From Ruminiclostridium cellulolyticum H10 (GTDB lineage Bacteria; Bacillota; Clostridia; Acetivibrionales; DSM-1351), in contig NC_011898.1 of assembly GCF_000022065.1 (NCBI RefSeq), positions 3,847,501 to 3,911,500 on the forward strand: a DNA stretch of 64,000 nucleotides. The letters run 5' to 3'. Of this stretch, positions 8,432 through 15,872 are shown piece after piece. The notes under the pieces are model-generated. The model did no database searches. It worked only from the letters and a program-made list of their open reading frames with translations, and was not told the origin of the DNA. The position numbers and the translations under genes were made by a program. The stretch's first letter is position 1, and the number at the start of each line of letters is the position of its first letter.

Positions 8432-9598
8432 TTAGAATGGTGCTTCTTCGCCACTCCTTAGTAGTTCAATTACATTAAAAACTTGTGGCCATGCTGCGAT
8501 AAGTACACCTGACACAAATTCATCCGGGTATGCTTGAAATGGTGTATCTGCAGGAAAATATCCTTTATAAGACACTGCCCCCTGAATTTCCTTAAGTGTT
8601 ACTTGTTTTTCTTTCATCAGTGATGCCAGTGCTTTTGGAATACCTGAGAGATCTTCATCTGTTTTTATTTCAGTTGCTTGTTTAACTGGCGGCGTTTGCT
8701 GGGCTAAGTCGGTTTGTAACTGCTGCTGAGTTGGTTCGTTTACCGGCTTATTCTGTGAAACTGCAGGTGAAGGAACACTCTGTTGCTGTACTGGTTGAGT
8801 TGTGGCAGTGGAAGGGTAAGGTGACTCTACAGGCTGAACTTTTGTTTTGTATTCTACAGGGGCTGCTGAACCCTTTACAGGTATAAATTGAGCTATAACT
8901 GAATAGTCGAAATCAACATCAGGAGGCAGGTTGTATCTGTTCTTTGCATCCCAGCAAGGATGATGACTGGTATACATTACCCTTCTACCACCTTGTGGTT
9001 TGTTCTTACCTTTTGCTGTTCCCTGTCCGTCGACATTTACAACGTAGGTCTGGTAGTTAACGAATAGCACTGCATCTGCCCATTCTTTCAATAGTGGGGC
9101 AGTTTTCTTCTGCAACTTCATTTCCCAACGGTCATAAGCTCCCATTTCATCTGGTTGCTCAAACTTTCTCATTTGTGCATGTGCCGTAAATACTACATTC
9201 ACTCCCATATTCACAATTTCTTCTAGGGTATTCAGTAGTTTGCCAAAATCTTCAGCTAGGTAGACATATCCCTTGCCATAACCAAAATCTTCAATTCCTG
9301 CTTTCTGTGACTTTGCACATAAATCTTCGGAGCATAATTTCTCAGCCCAATCAGCTGTATCAATTACTAAAGTGTTGCATACTTCCGGATGAACGTATAC
9401 ATAATTAACATCATCTAATAGCATTTGCCAACTGTACGGTTTTGGCAGTCTTGCAACATCCATGTGCTTTGTACTACCTTCTGTATCTATAAAAAGGGCT
9501 CCTGGAAACATAGCAGCAAAGGTAGATTTCCCTATCCCCTCGGGTCCGTAAACAACTATCTTTTGAGCACTTTTAATCACGCCTCTGGCTATTTCCAT
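8432..9598 (-). CDS. Phage AAA_24-type nucleotide-binding protein (Sak4-like ATPase)
   Basis: This 388-residue protein has a RecA-type P-loop at residues 15-25 (YGPEGIGKSTF), FIDTEGS near 36, and a Walker B strand TLVIDTADW near 80. The architecture matches phage AAA_24 proteins, some of which (Sak4) act in single-strand annealing recombination. Residues 240-315 form a Q/P-rich linker, followed by a small C-terminal domain. Its ATG overlaps the stop of the Rad50-like gene by one base (TAATG). It is likely part of a recombination module with DUF669 and RusA. Confidence 0.85.
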   Translation of the reverse strand: MEIARGVIKSAQKIVVYGPEGIGKSTFAAMFPGALFIDTEGSTKHMDVARLPKPYSWQMLLDDVNYVYVHPEVCNTLVIDTADWAEKLCSEDLCAKSQKAGIEDFGYGKGYVYLAEDFGKLLNTLEEIVNMGVNVVFTAHAQMRKFEQPDEMGAYDRWEMKLQKKTAPLLKEWADAVLFVNYQTYVVNVDGQGTAKGKNKPQGGRRVMYTSHHPCWDAKNRYNLPPDVDFDYSVIAQFIPVKGSAAPVEYKTKVQPVESPYPSTATTQPVQQQSVPSPAVSQNKPVNEPTQQQLQTDLAQQTPPVKQATEIKTDEDLSGIPKALASLMKEKQVTLKEIQGAVSYKGYFPADTPFQAYPDEFVSGVLIAAWPQVFNVIELLRSGEEAPF

Positions 9599-10899
9599 TA
9601 AAATTCACCTGCTTTCCATTTCTGACTGTTATCAATAATAGACTCTCTTGGTTTTTCACTTTCAGAATATCCGTCTTCTATAATAATGCTGCATTCTTCC
9701 CCGGTACTTACACGTGTTGCTATTACTTGTAATCCTTCTTGTTCAAGCCACTGGCCAAACTCCTTGAGCGTGTCGAGGTCCATTTGCTCAAGCTTGTCCA
9801 TAAGAACGAATCCGCATTTCGGATTGAGTTTGCGGACAATGGCCGTTGAAACCTTAAGTTGTTCGGATCCTGACATACAATCCCACTTTTTGTCGTTGTA
9901 TGTAAGTTCCCCATCCACAACGGACAGCCCGGGAAGCGGTAAGTTAGCATTTTTAAGTAGGTCAATCTTAGATCGCCTTATATTCTCGATCTGAGTTGAC
10001 AGAGCGTTATATTGGTTTTTGTACTGCAGAGCATCTTCCTCAGCTTTGTCCTTGTCAAGATTTGCACGGACTTTTCTGTTAATCTGTTCAATGTTGGCTA
10101 TATTCTGCTCAAGTTCAGCAGTGGATTCATCGTACAGGTCTAAAGCTGATTTTTCAGCAATTTCTAAGTCTTTACTATTAAGTTCAAGTTTCTGCCGTAC
10201 TTCCGCCAGTCTTGCAATAAGTTCGTTTTCCTGTTCAATTAATCGTTGCCTCTGATCCTGTATAAATTTAAGATTCTGACGCTTTTTGTTGTTCTCACCG
10301 TTCCTGGTCAAAATCTCCTGTTGCTGACGAATCAGTTCTGAAGCTGAAACCAGTTCCTTCGGAGCATCCTTGTAATATGGCTGCTCCTTTGCAAACTTTG
10401 CCTTTTGGTCTGCGATTTGCCCTATTGTTAATCTGCGGTTATAAAGCTCTTTTTCCTGCTTGTCCAATTCAGTAAGCTTGTCACCTACTCCGATTATCTT
10501 AAGAAGTATTTCAGCCTTTTCCCTGCTACCGGCTTGCACAAACCGGGGAAGGTCCAGGGCCAGTTGCTCAACAAATTCATTTAAGAGTTGCTGACCAGCC
10601 TTCTGCCCAGTAGGATCAGTAACCTTCAAGTCGCTGTTTTTACCTTTTCGCTCAACTACCAAACCATTACTGAGAACAATATGTAGAGTGGGAGGTATAA
10701 CAGATCCTTCTCTTGTAGCACTGGATGGGCGGAATTTTTCCCCGCCAAGTGCCCATGCTATACTGTCAATAACTGATGTTTTACCCTGGCCGTTTTTACC
10801 CCCTACTATAGTAAGACCGTTTGAATTAGGCTCAATCTTAACAGCCTTTACACGCTTGACATTTTCAATTTCAAGTTTATTTATTTTGATAGTATCCAT
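9598..10899 (-). CDS. Rad50/SbcC-like ATP-binding protein
   Basis: This 433-residue protein has an ABC-type head split by a coiled coil. The N-terminal part has GGKNGQGKTSVIDSIAWALGG (Walker A) near residues 33-53. A helical, E/Q/K-rich coiled coil spans about 140-310. The signature MSGSEQLKVSTAI and the Walker B strand FVLMDKLEQMD follow near 345-375. The glutamate normally after the Walker B aspartate is replaced by lysine, so ATP hydrolysis may be weakened. No Mre11-like nuclease partner is in the window. The start is supported by AAAGGAG. Confidence 0.88.
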   Translation of the reverse strand: MDTIKINKLEIENVKRVKAVKIEPNSNGLTIVGGKNGQGKTSVIDSIAWALGGEKFRPSSATREGSVIPPTLHIVLSNGLVVERKGKNSDLKVTDPTGQKAGQQLLNEFVEQLALDLPRFVQAGSREKAEILLKIIGVGDKLTELDKQEKELYNRRLTIGQIADQKAKFAKEQPYYKDAPKELVSASELIRQQQEILTRNGENNKKRQNLKFIQDQRQRLIEQENELIARLAEVRQKLELNSKDLEIAEKSALDLYDESTAELEQNIANIEQINRKVRANLDKDKAEEDALQYKNQYNALSTQIENIRRSKIDLLKNANLPLPGLSVVDGELTYNDKKWDCMSGSEQLKVSTAIVRKLNPKCGFVLMDKLEQMDLDTLKEFGQWLEQEGLQVIATRVSTGEECSIIIEDGYSESEKPRESIIDNSQKWKAGEF

Positions 10900-10953
10900 T
10901 TACAACTTACTCCTTTCGGTATATAATTTTTTTAGGAAATTTATAATAGCGCC

Positions 10954-11241
10954 TCATTGATGGGCGTTTTCTTTTTTATAATCTAAAACTGTTTTTATAA
11001 AACCTACCACGACCAAATAAAGTAATGGTATTAATACCTCGCCTCCACCAGCCGAATATCCTCGTTGGACATTTACAATTCTATTGAGTTTTGGAACTGC
11101 AACACAGCAAATAATAAATCCTACTGCCGTTAACACCATTTTTTTAACTTTTGAACACCTTGGGCAAACGTACGGCTTATTAAGTTTTTTATGTACACTT
11201 ACATTCCAAGGTTGTCCACATTTTGAGCAAGCTGCTTTCAT
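10954..11241 (-). CDS. Small zinc-ribbon membrane protein of phage
   Basis: This 95-residue protein opens with a CxxC-x15-CxxC zinc ribbon (CSKCGQPW and CPRC) and continues with two hydrophobic segments at about residues 33-53 and 72-90. That predicts a membrane protein with a cytoplasmic zinc ribbon. The ATG at 11241 overlaps the stop of the AbrB-like gene (TGATG) and has AAGGGGG upstream. An in-frame GTG lies one codon earlier. Function is unknown. Confidence 0.7.
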   Translation of the reverse strand: MKAACSKCGQPWNVSVHKKLNKPYVCPRCSKVKKMVLTAVGFIICCVAVPKLNRIVNVQRGYSAGGGEVLIPLLYLVVVGFIKTVLDYKKENAHQ

Positions 11242-11486
11242 CACTTAGCCCCCTTAAGTTCCTTCATACAATCAGGGCAAATATTCTTACCCTTGTATAC
11301 GATTACATCTTTGGCATTTCCACAGAATACACACGCTGGCTCATACTTTTTAAGTACAATCGTTTCTTCATCAACAAGGATTTCCAGTGAGTCCTTTTCT
11401 TCGATATCCAATGTTCTGCGGAGCTCGATCGGAAGAACCACTCTCCCGAGTTCATCAACTTTTCTTACAATTCCCGTTGCTTTCAT
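11241..11486 (-). CDS. SpoVT/AbrB-family transcription regulator with zinc-finger tail
   Basis: This 81-residue protein has a classic AbrB swapped-hairpin domain at its N-terminus: GIVRKVDELGRVVLPIELRRTL followed by LEILVDEETIVLKKY. A CxxC-x15-CxxC tail (CVFCGN, CPDC) is predicted to bind zinc. An in-frame ATG exists at 11498, but AGAGG is correctly spaced only for 11486. It overlaps the preceding small gene by about 30 bases and is coupled to the zinc-ribbon membrane protein gene. It may regulate phage or host transition genes. Confidence 0.88.
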   Translation of the reverse strand: MKATGIVRKVDELGRVVLPIELRRTLDIEEKDSLEILVDEETIVLKKYEPACVFCGNAKDVIVYKGKNICPDCMKELKGAK

Positions 11487-11655
11487 ACCAATTACCATCC
11501 TCTCTTTTAATAAAAATTCTTATCCTACCGGATATTTTATGTACAAAGTGAAGTTCATTAGGCATATTCTTCACTTGTAAATACTGATTTGCCTTGATAT
11601 CTCGGTCTTGAAGAAACTCTTTCAATCTTACTGTCAGCTTTCGTCCGTGTTTCAT
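11455..11655 (-). CDS. DUF6906-like small phage protein
   Basis: This 66-residue protein starts MKHGRKLTVRLKEFL and contains QYLQVKNMPNELHFVHKISG. It follows the pattern MKHG(R/K)KxT..K..L....W/YLxVKN.P.E..hVHR..G of a small protein common in clostridial phages. The frame is open further upstream, but GGTGGGGTGAG lies directly before the ATG at 11655. The gene ends inside the AbrB-like coding region (32-base overlap), typical of compact phage operons. Function is unknown. Confidence 0.7.
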   Translation of the reverse strand: MKHGRKLTVRLKEFLQDRDIKANQYLQVKNMPNELHFVHKISGRIRIFIKREDGNWYESNGNCKKS

Positions 11656-11659
11656 AATC

Positions 11660-11914
11660 TCACCCCACCTTATGTAAGTTTTTGGCCAAACTATAAAAGT
11701 AATCAGGATCTCCCTCATAAGCTGTGGGAACAGGTAAATCATATACGCCTTGTGAGCATTCATAATTACCTTCTTCGGAGAACTCATATTTATTTTTAAA
11801 TGGAGAGTGCATCTTTTCACAGCGTTCACAATACCACCAACCGCACCAAAGCTTTTCTCGATACCACCATCTGCTTATTTTCCATTGAAACCTTTTGAAC
11901 CACTTTTTTAACAT
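11660..11914 (-). CDS. Phage hypothetical protein, tryptophan/cysteine-rich
   Basis: This 84-residue protein is basic and aromatic at the N-terminus (WFKRFQWKISRWWYREKLWCGWWYCERCEKMH). The cysteines in CGWWYCERC suggest a small metal site. The C-terminal half is acidic. GGAGGTGATTGATTT precedes the ATG. I do not recognise a family. Its stop overlaps the ribosome binding site of the following DUF6906-like gene, so the two are coupled. Confidence 0.6.
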   Translation of the reverse strand: MLKKWFKRFQWKISRWWYREKLWCGWWYCERCEKMHSPFKNKYEFSEEGNYECSQGVYDLPVPTAYEGDPDYFYSLAKNLHKVG

Positions 11915-11986
11915 AAATCAATCACCTCCATTTCAGATAAAGTCTAATAAATGCTTCCACCCTTTGAATGATATGTATTCAAGTTA

Positions 11987-12193
11987 TTAGGCTCCTTTTT
12001 GACTCTCTAAAGGAATCTGCTTACCCATCCAAGCCCAGAACCTATCTTTGGGAATAAAATATTTATTTCCTACTTTTTCCGACGGAAAGTTCTTGCTTCT
12101 AAATAAGTTATAGACCTGATCCTTTCTCCAATTTAATATTTCTTGAACATGCTTTGGATAAAGTATTTCGGGAAAATTAAAATAATTCGACAT
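11987..12193 (-). CDS. Excisionase-like HTH protein
   Basis: This 68-residue protein resembles MerR-type HTH_17 or excisionase proteins. It has EILYPKHVQEILNWRKDQVYNLFRSKNF, then the wing KVGNKYFIPKDRFWAWM. Position as the second leftward gene after the divergent switch fits a role in excision or early regulation. It is likely co-transcribed with the Cro-like gene 22 bases upstream. Confidence 0.75.
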   Translation of the reverse strand: MSNYFNFPEILYPKHVQEILNWRKDQVYNLFRSKNFPSEKVGNKYFIPKDRFWAWMGKQIPLESQKGA

Positions 12194-12215
12194 AATTAAC
12201 CTCTTTTCATAGGAT

Positions 12216-12398
12216 CTATGATAGTAATTGATCGACAGATGTATCTAAGGCCTTTGCCAATTCTCTGAGTGTTTCTACAGAACCTATCCTTTCACCGTTC
12301 TCGATCATAGAAATATGTTGCTGAGAAATACCTGTTCTTGATGCCAGTTCAGATTGTGTCAAGTTTTTGCTCTCTCTTGCTTGCTTCAACTTTTTCAT
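12216..12398 (-). CDS. Cro-like XRE-family repressor
   Basis: This 60-residue protein is essentially one HTH_XRE domain: LKQARESKNLTQSELASRTGISQQHISMIENG, then LRELAKALDTSVDQLL. It is divergent from the CI-like gene, as in lambdoid switches. The ribosome binding site GGGAGGTGAT overlaps operator 12404-12418, so a repressor bound there would block its own expression. Its promoter is at 12420-12448. Confidence 0.9.
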   Translation of the reverse strand: MKKLKQARESKNLTQSELASRTGISQQHISMIENGERIGSVETLRELAKALDTSVDQLLS

Positions 12399-12403
12399 AC
12401 AGT

Positions 12404-12566
12404 ATCACCTCCCGCGATAATAATATCGCATTACGCGATATTGAACAAGCACAGTATTTCACGATATGTGGTGATTTAACGAAAATAGCTTTAGTAATCT
12501 CAATGTATCACGTTTTGCGATGAATAATTATCACATTTCGTGATGGACAATACCACGTATTGTGAT
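12404..12566. promoter_or_regulatory. Six-operator CI/Cro switch region
   Basis: Six 15-bp sites match ATCRC-N5-GYGAT. The positions are 12404-12418, 12425-12439 (perfect dyad), 12458-12472 (two mismatches), 12507-12521, 12530-12544 (perfect dyad) and 12552-12566. The two clusters of three flank the two divergent promoters, with centre spacings of 21 and 33 bp on the left and 23 and 22 bp on the right. They overlap the promoter elements and the cro ribosome binding site. Confidence 0.85.
12420..12448 (-). promoter_or_regulatory. Leftward early promoter (cro operon)
   Basis: On the minus strand, TTGTTC (12443-12448) is separated by 17 bp from TATTAT (12420-12425). Operator 12425-12439 fills most of the spacer, so repressor binding should exclude RNA polymerase. 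It is expected to drive the whole leftward early operon. Confidence 0.7.
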
Positions 12567-12571
12567 ATAAT
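12544..12571 (+). promoter_or_regulatory. Rightward promoter of the CI-like repressor
   Basis: TGGACA (12544-12549) is followed after 16 bp by an extended -10, TGATATAAT, with TATAAT at 12566-12571. The operator at 12552-12566 lies between the two elements, consistent with autoregulation. Confidence 0.7.
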
Positions 12572-12594
12572 ACTTAAGAAAGGCGGTGCTAGTA

Positions 12595-13440
12595 TTGACA
12601 TTAGGAGAGAATATAAGAGAATTAAGAAAGAAAAAAGGCCTAACGATAGAGGCCTTGGCAGATGAATTAAATTCGAGTTATTCTACTATTGGGATGTATG
12701 AGTTAGATAAACGCAAACCGGATTATGATATGTTATGTAAGTTCGCAGAATATTTTAATGTTACCGTTGACTATTTACTTGGAGTTAAGAAAAAAAGTAT
12801 TCTAAGTGCATCTGACTTGTATAAAGAATTTATTGAGCAAAAAGTGCCTATAGAAAAATTAGCAGATAACATAGGCATATCTGCTGATACTCTTTTTAAA
12901 ATATTAAAATCCGAAGAAGGAGCCACAGAAGCTGATTATTATAGACTCTGTAAATGGTTAGGATATTCTGAAGAAAAAGCTGAAGAGTTTTATTTAAGAA
13001 ACTCTCCTTTAACAAATAAATCATTTAGATTTACACAAAACCTTGACTTTATTCCTGTTCCTGTTTTAGGTTTAATCCGAGCTGGACAACCAGCTTTTGC
13101 TGAAGAGAATAACGAAGGTTATTACCCAACTGATAGACAATTTATTTCGGATGACCATGAATATTTTTACCTTAGAATCAAAGGAGATAGCATGGATAAA
13201 GAGTTTAAAGAAGGAAGTCTGGTATTAGTTCAGATACAAAGTACCCTTGAGTCTGGAGAAATTGGAGTTGTTCTCATAAATGGATTTGACGCTACTGTAA
13301 AGAAAGTTTTTATTAGAGATAATTTAATTACCCTTATGCCTCAATCAAACAATGAAGATCATCAGCCCCAAACATATGATACTGTAAAGGAGGAAATTAA
13401 AATTCTTGGAAAGGTAGTACTTGCTGTAAAGAAATATTAA
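12595..13440 (+). CDS. CI/LexA-like phage repressor with S24 peptidase domain
   Basis: This 281-residue protein maintains lysogeny. The N-terminal HTH_XRE domain spans residues 1-65 (LRKKKGLTIEALADELNSSYSTI). A second helical region, possibly another HTH (KLADNIGISADTLFKIL), lies at about 88-105. The C-terminal S24 domain has a candidate Ala-Gly cleavage site in GLIRAGQPAF, the serine in KGDSMDKEF and the lysine in ATVKKVF, so self-cleavage on SOS induction is expected. I place the start at TTG 12595 because AAAGGCGGTG is spaced for it rather than for the GTG at 12586. Confidence 0.92.
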   Translation: MTLGENIRELRKKKGLTIEALADELNSSYSTIGMYELDKRKPDYDMLCKFAEYFNVTVDYLLGVKKKSILSASDLYKEFIEQKVPIEKLADNIGISADTLFKILKSEEGATEADYYRLCKWLGYSEEKAEEFYLRNSPLTNKSFRFTQNLDFIPVPVLGLIRAGQPAFAEENNEGYYPTDRQFISDDHEYFYLRIKGDSMDKEFKEGSLVLVQIQSTLESGEIGVVLINGFDATVKKVFIRDNLITLMPQSNNEDHQPQTYDTVKEEIKILGKVVLAVKKY

Positions 13441-13459
13441 TAAAAGGGAGGGTTTTTAT

Positions 13460-14731
13460 ATGCAAAAAAGTAATGATGATACTTCTCAGAAGAAAAAAAC
13501 TCGTCGTGCCAGAAACGAAGGTTCTGTTCGCTGGATAGAAGAAAAGCAATTATGGCAAGCCCGTTATCCTATTGGTTTAAAAGAAACAATAGATAAAAAT
13601 GGTAAACCCTGTTGTAAGACTGTTTACAAAAGTATCTACGGAAAAAAGAAAACTGGTCCAGGTGGAGTAATGGCTGAGATGAGAAACGCACTAGCTGCAC
13701 TCGGAAAAGGAACTTATATTGATCCGTCAGATAAAACACTTATCGTCTGGTGCCAAGAATGGTATGAGACTTACAAAGAGCCCAAGTTAAAAACAAATAC
13801 GCGTCTTAAATACGAAACCTCAATTACTAGATTAAAACGATATAGTATTGCCGATATGCAGTTAAAGAACCTAAGCCTTGAACTAATTCAAAAAGATTAC
13901 AACAGAATGGCCAAAGATGGATTAAGCGAAGAAACTATTAAAGCCACCCACAGTCTAGTAAATGGGGCACTAGAAAAAGCCGAAGCTTTAAATAAAATTA
14001 ATAAGAATCCTGCTCGCCATGTTACTATACCAAGGACTGATGAAGATGACGCTGAAGAAAGTAATACTAAGGCTTTAAACGACACCCAATTAGACGCCTT
14101 TCTTTATCAGATCGGTCGACGTAGTAAATATTTTATGTATGCTTTTTTTATGCTTAATACTGGTTTGAGACCCGGTGAAGCTTTGGCTTTAACTCGTTCT
14201 GATATTGACTTTACTACTAATAAGATTAAAGTTACAAAAACATATATCGAAAAATTAAAGAAGGTCCAAAACAGTACAAAAACAGCTTCCAGTAGACGCA
14301 AGGTACCCATACCAAGCGAAATGATAAGTTTGCTTAAAGAGTATATGTTGCAGCAACCGAAAAAGGAGCCTACCGACCCTTTATTTCAGACAGCCACCGG
14401 GAAAAGGCCGTCTCAGGGATATTTGCGTAAACGATTTAAATATGCTGGTGCCTCTGCTGGATGTGAATGGGTAAATCTACACACTATGCGTCACACATTT
14501 GCATCCAGATTATTTAAAAAGAAAGTCGATATTAAGGTTATCAGTGAATTATTAGGCCATAAAGATGTTTCAACAACTTATGACATATATGTACATTTCA
14601 TTGATAATATAGTGGAGGAGTCTGTCCAGGTATTAAATTCGGATATCCCTGAAAATCTTCCAACTAAGAGCAGAAAAGGTGAAAAGAAAGCCAAAAAGGT
14701 GATAGATATCAAAAAAGTTAGTAGCCATTAA
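13460..14731 (+). CDS. int: Tyrosine recombinase integrase
   Basis: This 423-residue site-specific recombinase has an N-terminal AP2-like arm-binding part (SVRWIEEKQLWQARYPIG), a SAM-like core-binding domain and a catalytic domain. Catalytic residues are Arg in NTGLRPGEAL, Lys in the following beta region, HxxR in LHTMRHTFAS, His in LLGHKDVSTT and Tyr in TYDIYVHF. It starts 19 bases after the repressor gene and ends about 120 bases from tRNA-Thr, the likely attachment gene. Confidence 0.95.
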   Translation: MQKSNDDTSQKKKTRRARNEGSVRWIEEKQLWQARYPIGLKETIDKNGKPCCKTVYKSIYGKKKTGPGGVMAEMRNALAALGKGTYIDPSDKTLIVWCQEWYETYKEPKLKTNTRLKYETSITRLKRYSIADMQLKNLSLELIQKDYNRMAKDGLSEETIKATHSLVNGALEKAEALNKINKNPARHVTIPRTDEDDAEESNTKALNDTQLDAFLYQIGRRSKYFMYAFFMLNTGLRPGEALALTRSDIDFTTNKIKVTKTYIEKLKKVQNSTKTASSRRKVPIPSEMISLLKEYMLQQPKKEPTDPLFQTATGKRPSQGYLRKRFKYAGASAGCEWVNLHTMRHTFASRLFKKKVDIKVISELLGHKDVSTTYDIYVHFIDNIVEESVQVLNSDIPENLPTKSRKGEKKAKKVIDIKKVSSH

Positions 14732-14774
14732 GTAGCCATTACTATGCAAGAAATTTTCAGAAAACATCAGAAAA
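14720..14774. repeat. Paired direct repeats, candidate integrase arm-type sites
   Basis: AGTAGCCATTA occurs twice in tandem (14720-14730, 14731-14741), and TCAGAAAA occurs twice at 10-bp phasing (14757-14764, 14767-14774). Helically phased direct repeats between int and the attachment gene resemble integrase arm-binding sites of Tn916-like and phage systems. The assignment is inference. Confidence 0.45.
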
Positions 14775-14854
14775 TACACGAATTGTTCTTTAATCGGTAC
14801 AAAGCAAAAATCCTTCAATCACCTGTACTATCAAGCAATTAAAGGATTTCTTTT

Positions 14855-14930
14855 TGGAGCTCCCAATCAGAGTCGAACTGATGACCTCATCCTTACCATG
14901 GATGCGCTCTGCCTACTGAGCTATGGGAGC
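14855..14930 (-). tRNA. tRNA-Thr(GGT)
   Basis: The minus strand folds as a full cloverleaf. The acceptor GCTCCCA pairs with TGGGAGC, the D-arm is GCTC/GAGC, and the anticodon stem CATCC/GGATG carries loop ATGGTAA (anticodon GGT). The T-arm is ATCAG/CTGAT. Discriminator T and an encoded CCA (14855-14857) follow. Its 3' end faces the integrase gene, so it is the likely prophage attachment site and has been kept intact. Confidence 0.95.
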
Positions 14931-14935
14931 AATAA

Positions 14936-15009
14936 TGGAGCGGGTGATGGGAATCGAACCCACGCTGTCAGCTTGGGAAGCTGATGTTCTACCATTGAAC
15001 TACACCCGC
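14936..15009 (-). tRNA. tRNA-Gly(CCC)
   Basis: The minus strand gives acceptor GCGGGTG/CACCCGC and an anticodon stem TCAGC/GCTGA around loop TTCCCAA, so the anticodon is CCC. An encoded CCA is at 14936-14938. It lies five bases upstream of tRNA-Thr on the same strand, so both are probably processed from one transcript. Confidence 0.95.
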
Positions 15010-15094
15010 ATAACGCCGCGGGAAACTAGAACGAACGTATTATAGCATGTTGCGGGTCAAATAGTCCAGTGCGGAATACGGCAATCTAAGCGAT

Positions 15095-15754
15095 TTAGGC
15101 TTTTTGTTCTTCTAGATATTTCTCTAACTTACGTTTTACACGCTGTAACGCGTTGTCGATAGATTTTACATGTCTATCCAAATCCTCGGCAATCTCTTGG
15201 TAGGACTTGCCATCCAAATATGAAGTCAGTACTTCCCATTCAAGAGAACTCAAAATTTCACCCATCTTACTTTCTATACCTTTGAACTCTTCCCTGTTTA
15301 TAATCAGTTCTTCCGGATCACTTATACTCTCCTCACTGATTATATCCATCAAGGTACGGTCAGATTCTTCGTCAAAAATGGGCTTATTTAAAGAAACGTA
15401 TGAATTTAGCGGAATATGTTTCTGTCTGGTAGCGGTTTTAATAGCAGTAATTATTTGTCTGGTAATGCAGAGTTCCGCAAACGCTCTGAAGGATGAAAGC
15501 TTGTCCCCCTTATAATCTCGGATCGCCTTAAACAATCCAATCATACCTTCTTGAATGATATCTTCTCTGTCAGCACCTATAAGAAAGTATGTTCTGGCTT
15601 TTGCCCGGACAAAGCTTTTGTACTTGTTTATGAGATATTCAAGAGCCATTGTATTACCAGCTTTAGCTTCTAATATTACATCTTCGTCAACCATACCAGA
15701 ATATGTTTGATAGACCTCAGCCTTTAAGTTTGTTTTCAATACATTTGCCCCCAT
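15095..15754 (-). CDS. sigH: RNA polymerase sporulation sigma factor SigH
   Basis: This 219-residue sigma-70 family protein directs transcription of early-sporulation and stationary-phase genes. Region 2 is highly conserved: NKYKSFVRAKARTYFLIGADREDIIQEGMIGLFKAIRDY, then FAELCITRQIITAIKTATRQKH. Region 4 includes YLDGKSYQEIAEDLDRHVKSIDNALQRVKRKLEKYL. The order with rlmB and mrnC upstream matches the Bacillus sigH neighbourhood. An ATG at 15754 is used, but the ribosome binding site is poor. Confidence 0.95.
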   Translation of the reverse strand: MGANVLKTNLKAEVYQTYSGMVDEDVILEAKAGNTMALEYLINKYKSFVRAKARTYFLIGADREDIIQEGMIGLFKAIRDYKGDKLSSFRAFAELCITRQIITAIKTATRQKHIPLNSYVSLNKPIFDEESDRTLMDIISEESISDPEELIINREEFKGIESKMGEILSSLEWEVLTSYLDGKSYQEIAEDLDRHVKSIDNALQRVKRKLEKYLEEQKA

Positions 15755-15872
15755 TTTGGCTTACATAAGTATGGTAAGAATTATTTCCAATAACAGATAC
15801 AGACACTTATCTCAAATTATAAGTGTCTGGGTCTGATATGTCAAGTTACTTTCCCTTTTCGGATTATCCCCT

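Noticed and set aside
11656-11829. Upstream extension of the DUF6906-like gene to an ATG at 11829
   Set aside because: The extra 58 codons overlap the 84-residue gene in another frame, lack a ribosome site and do not resemble the family, which begins MKHG.
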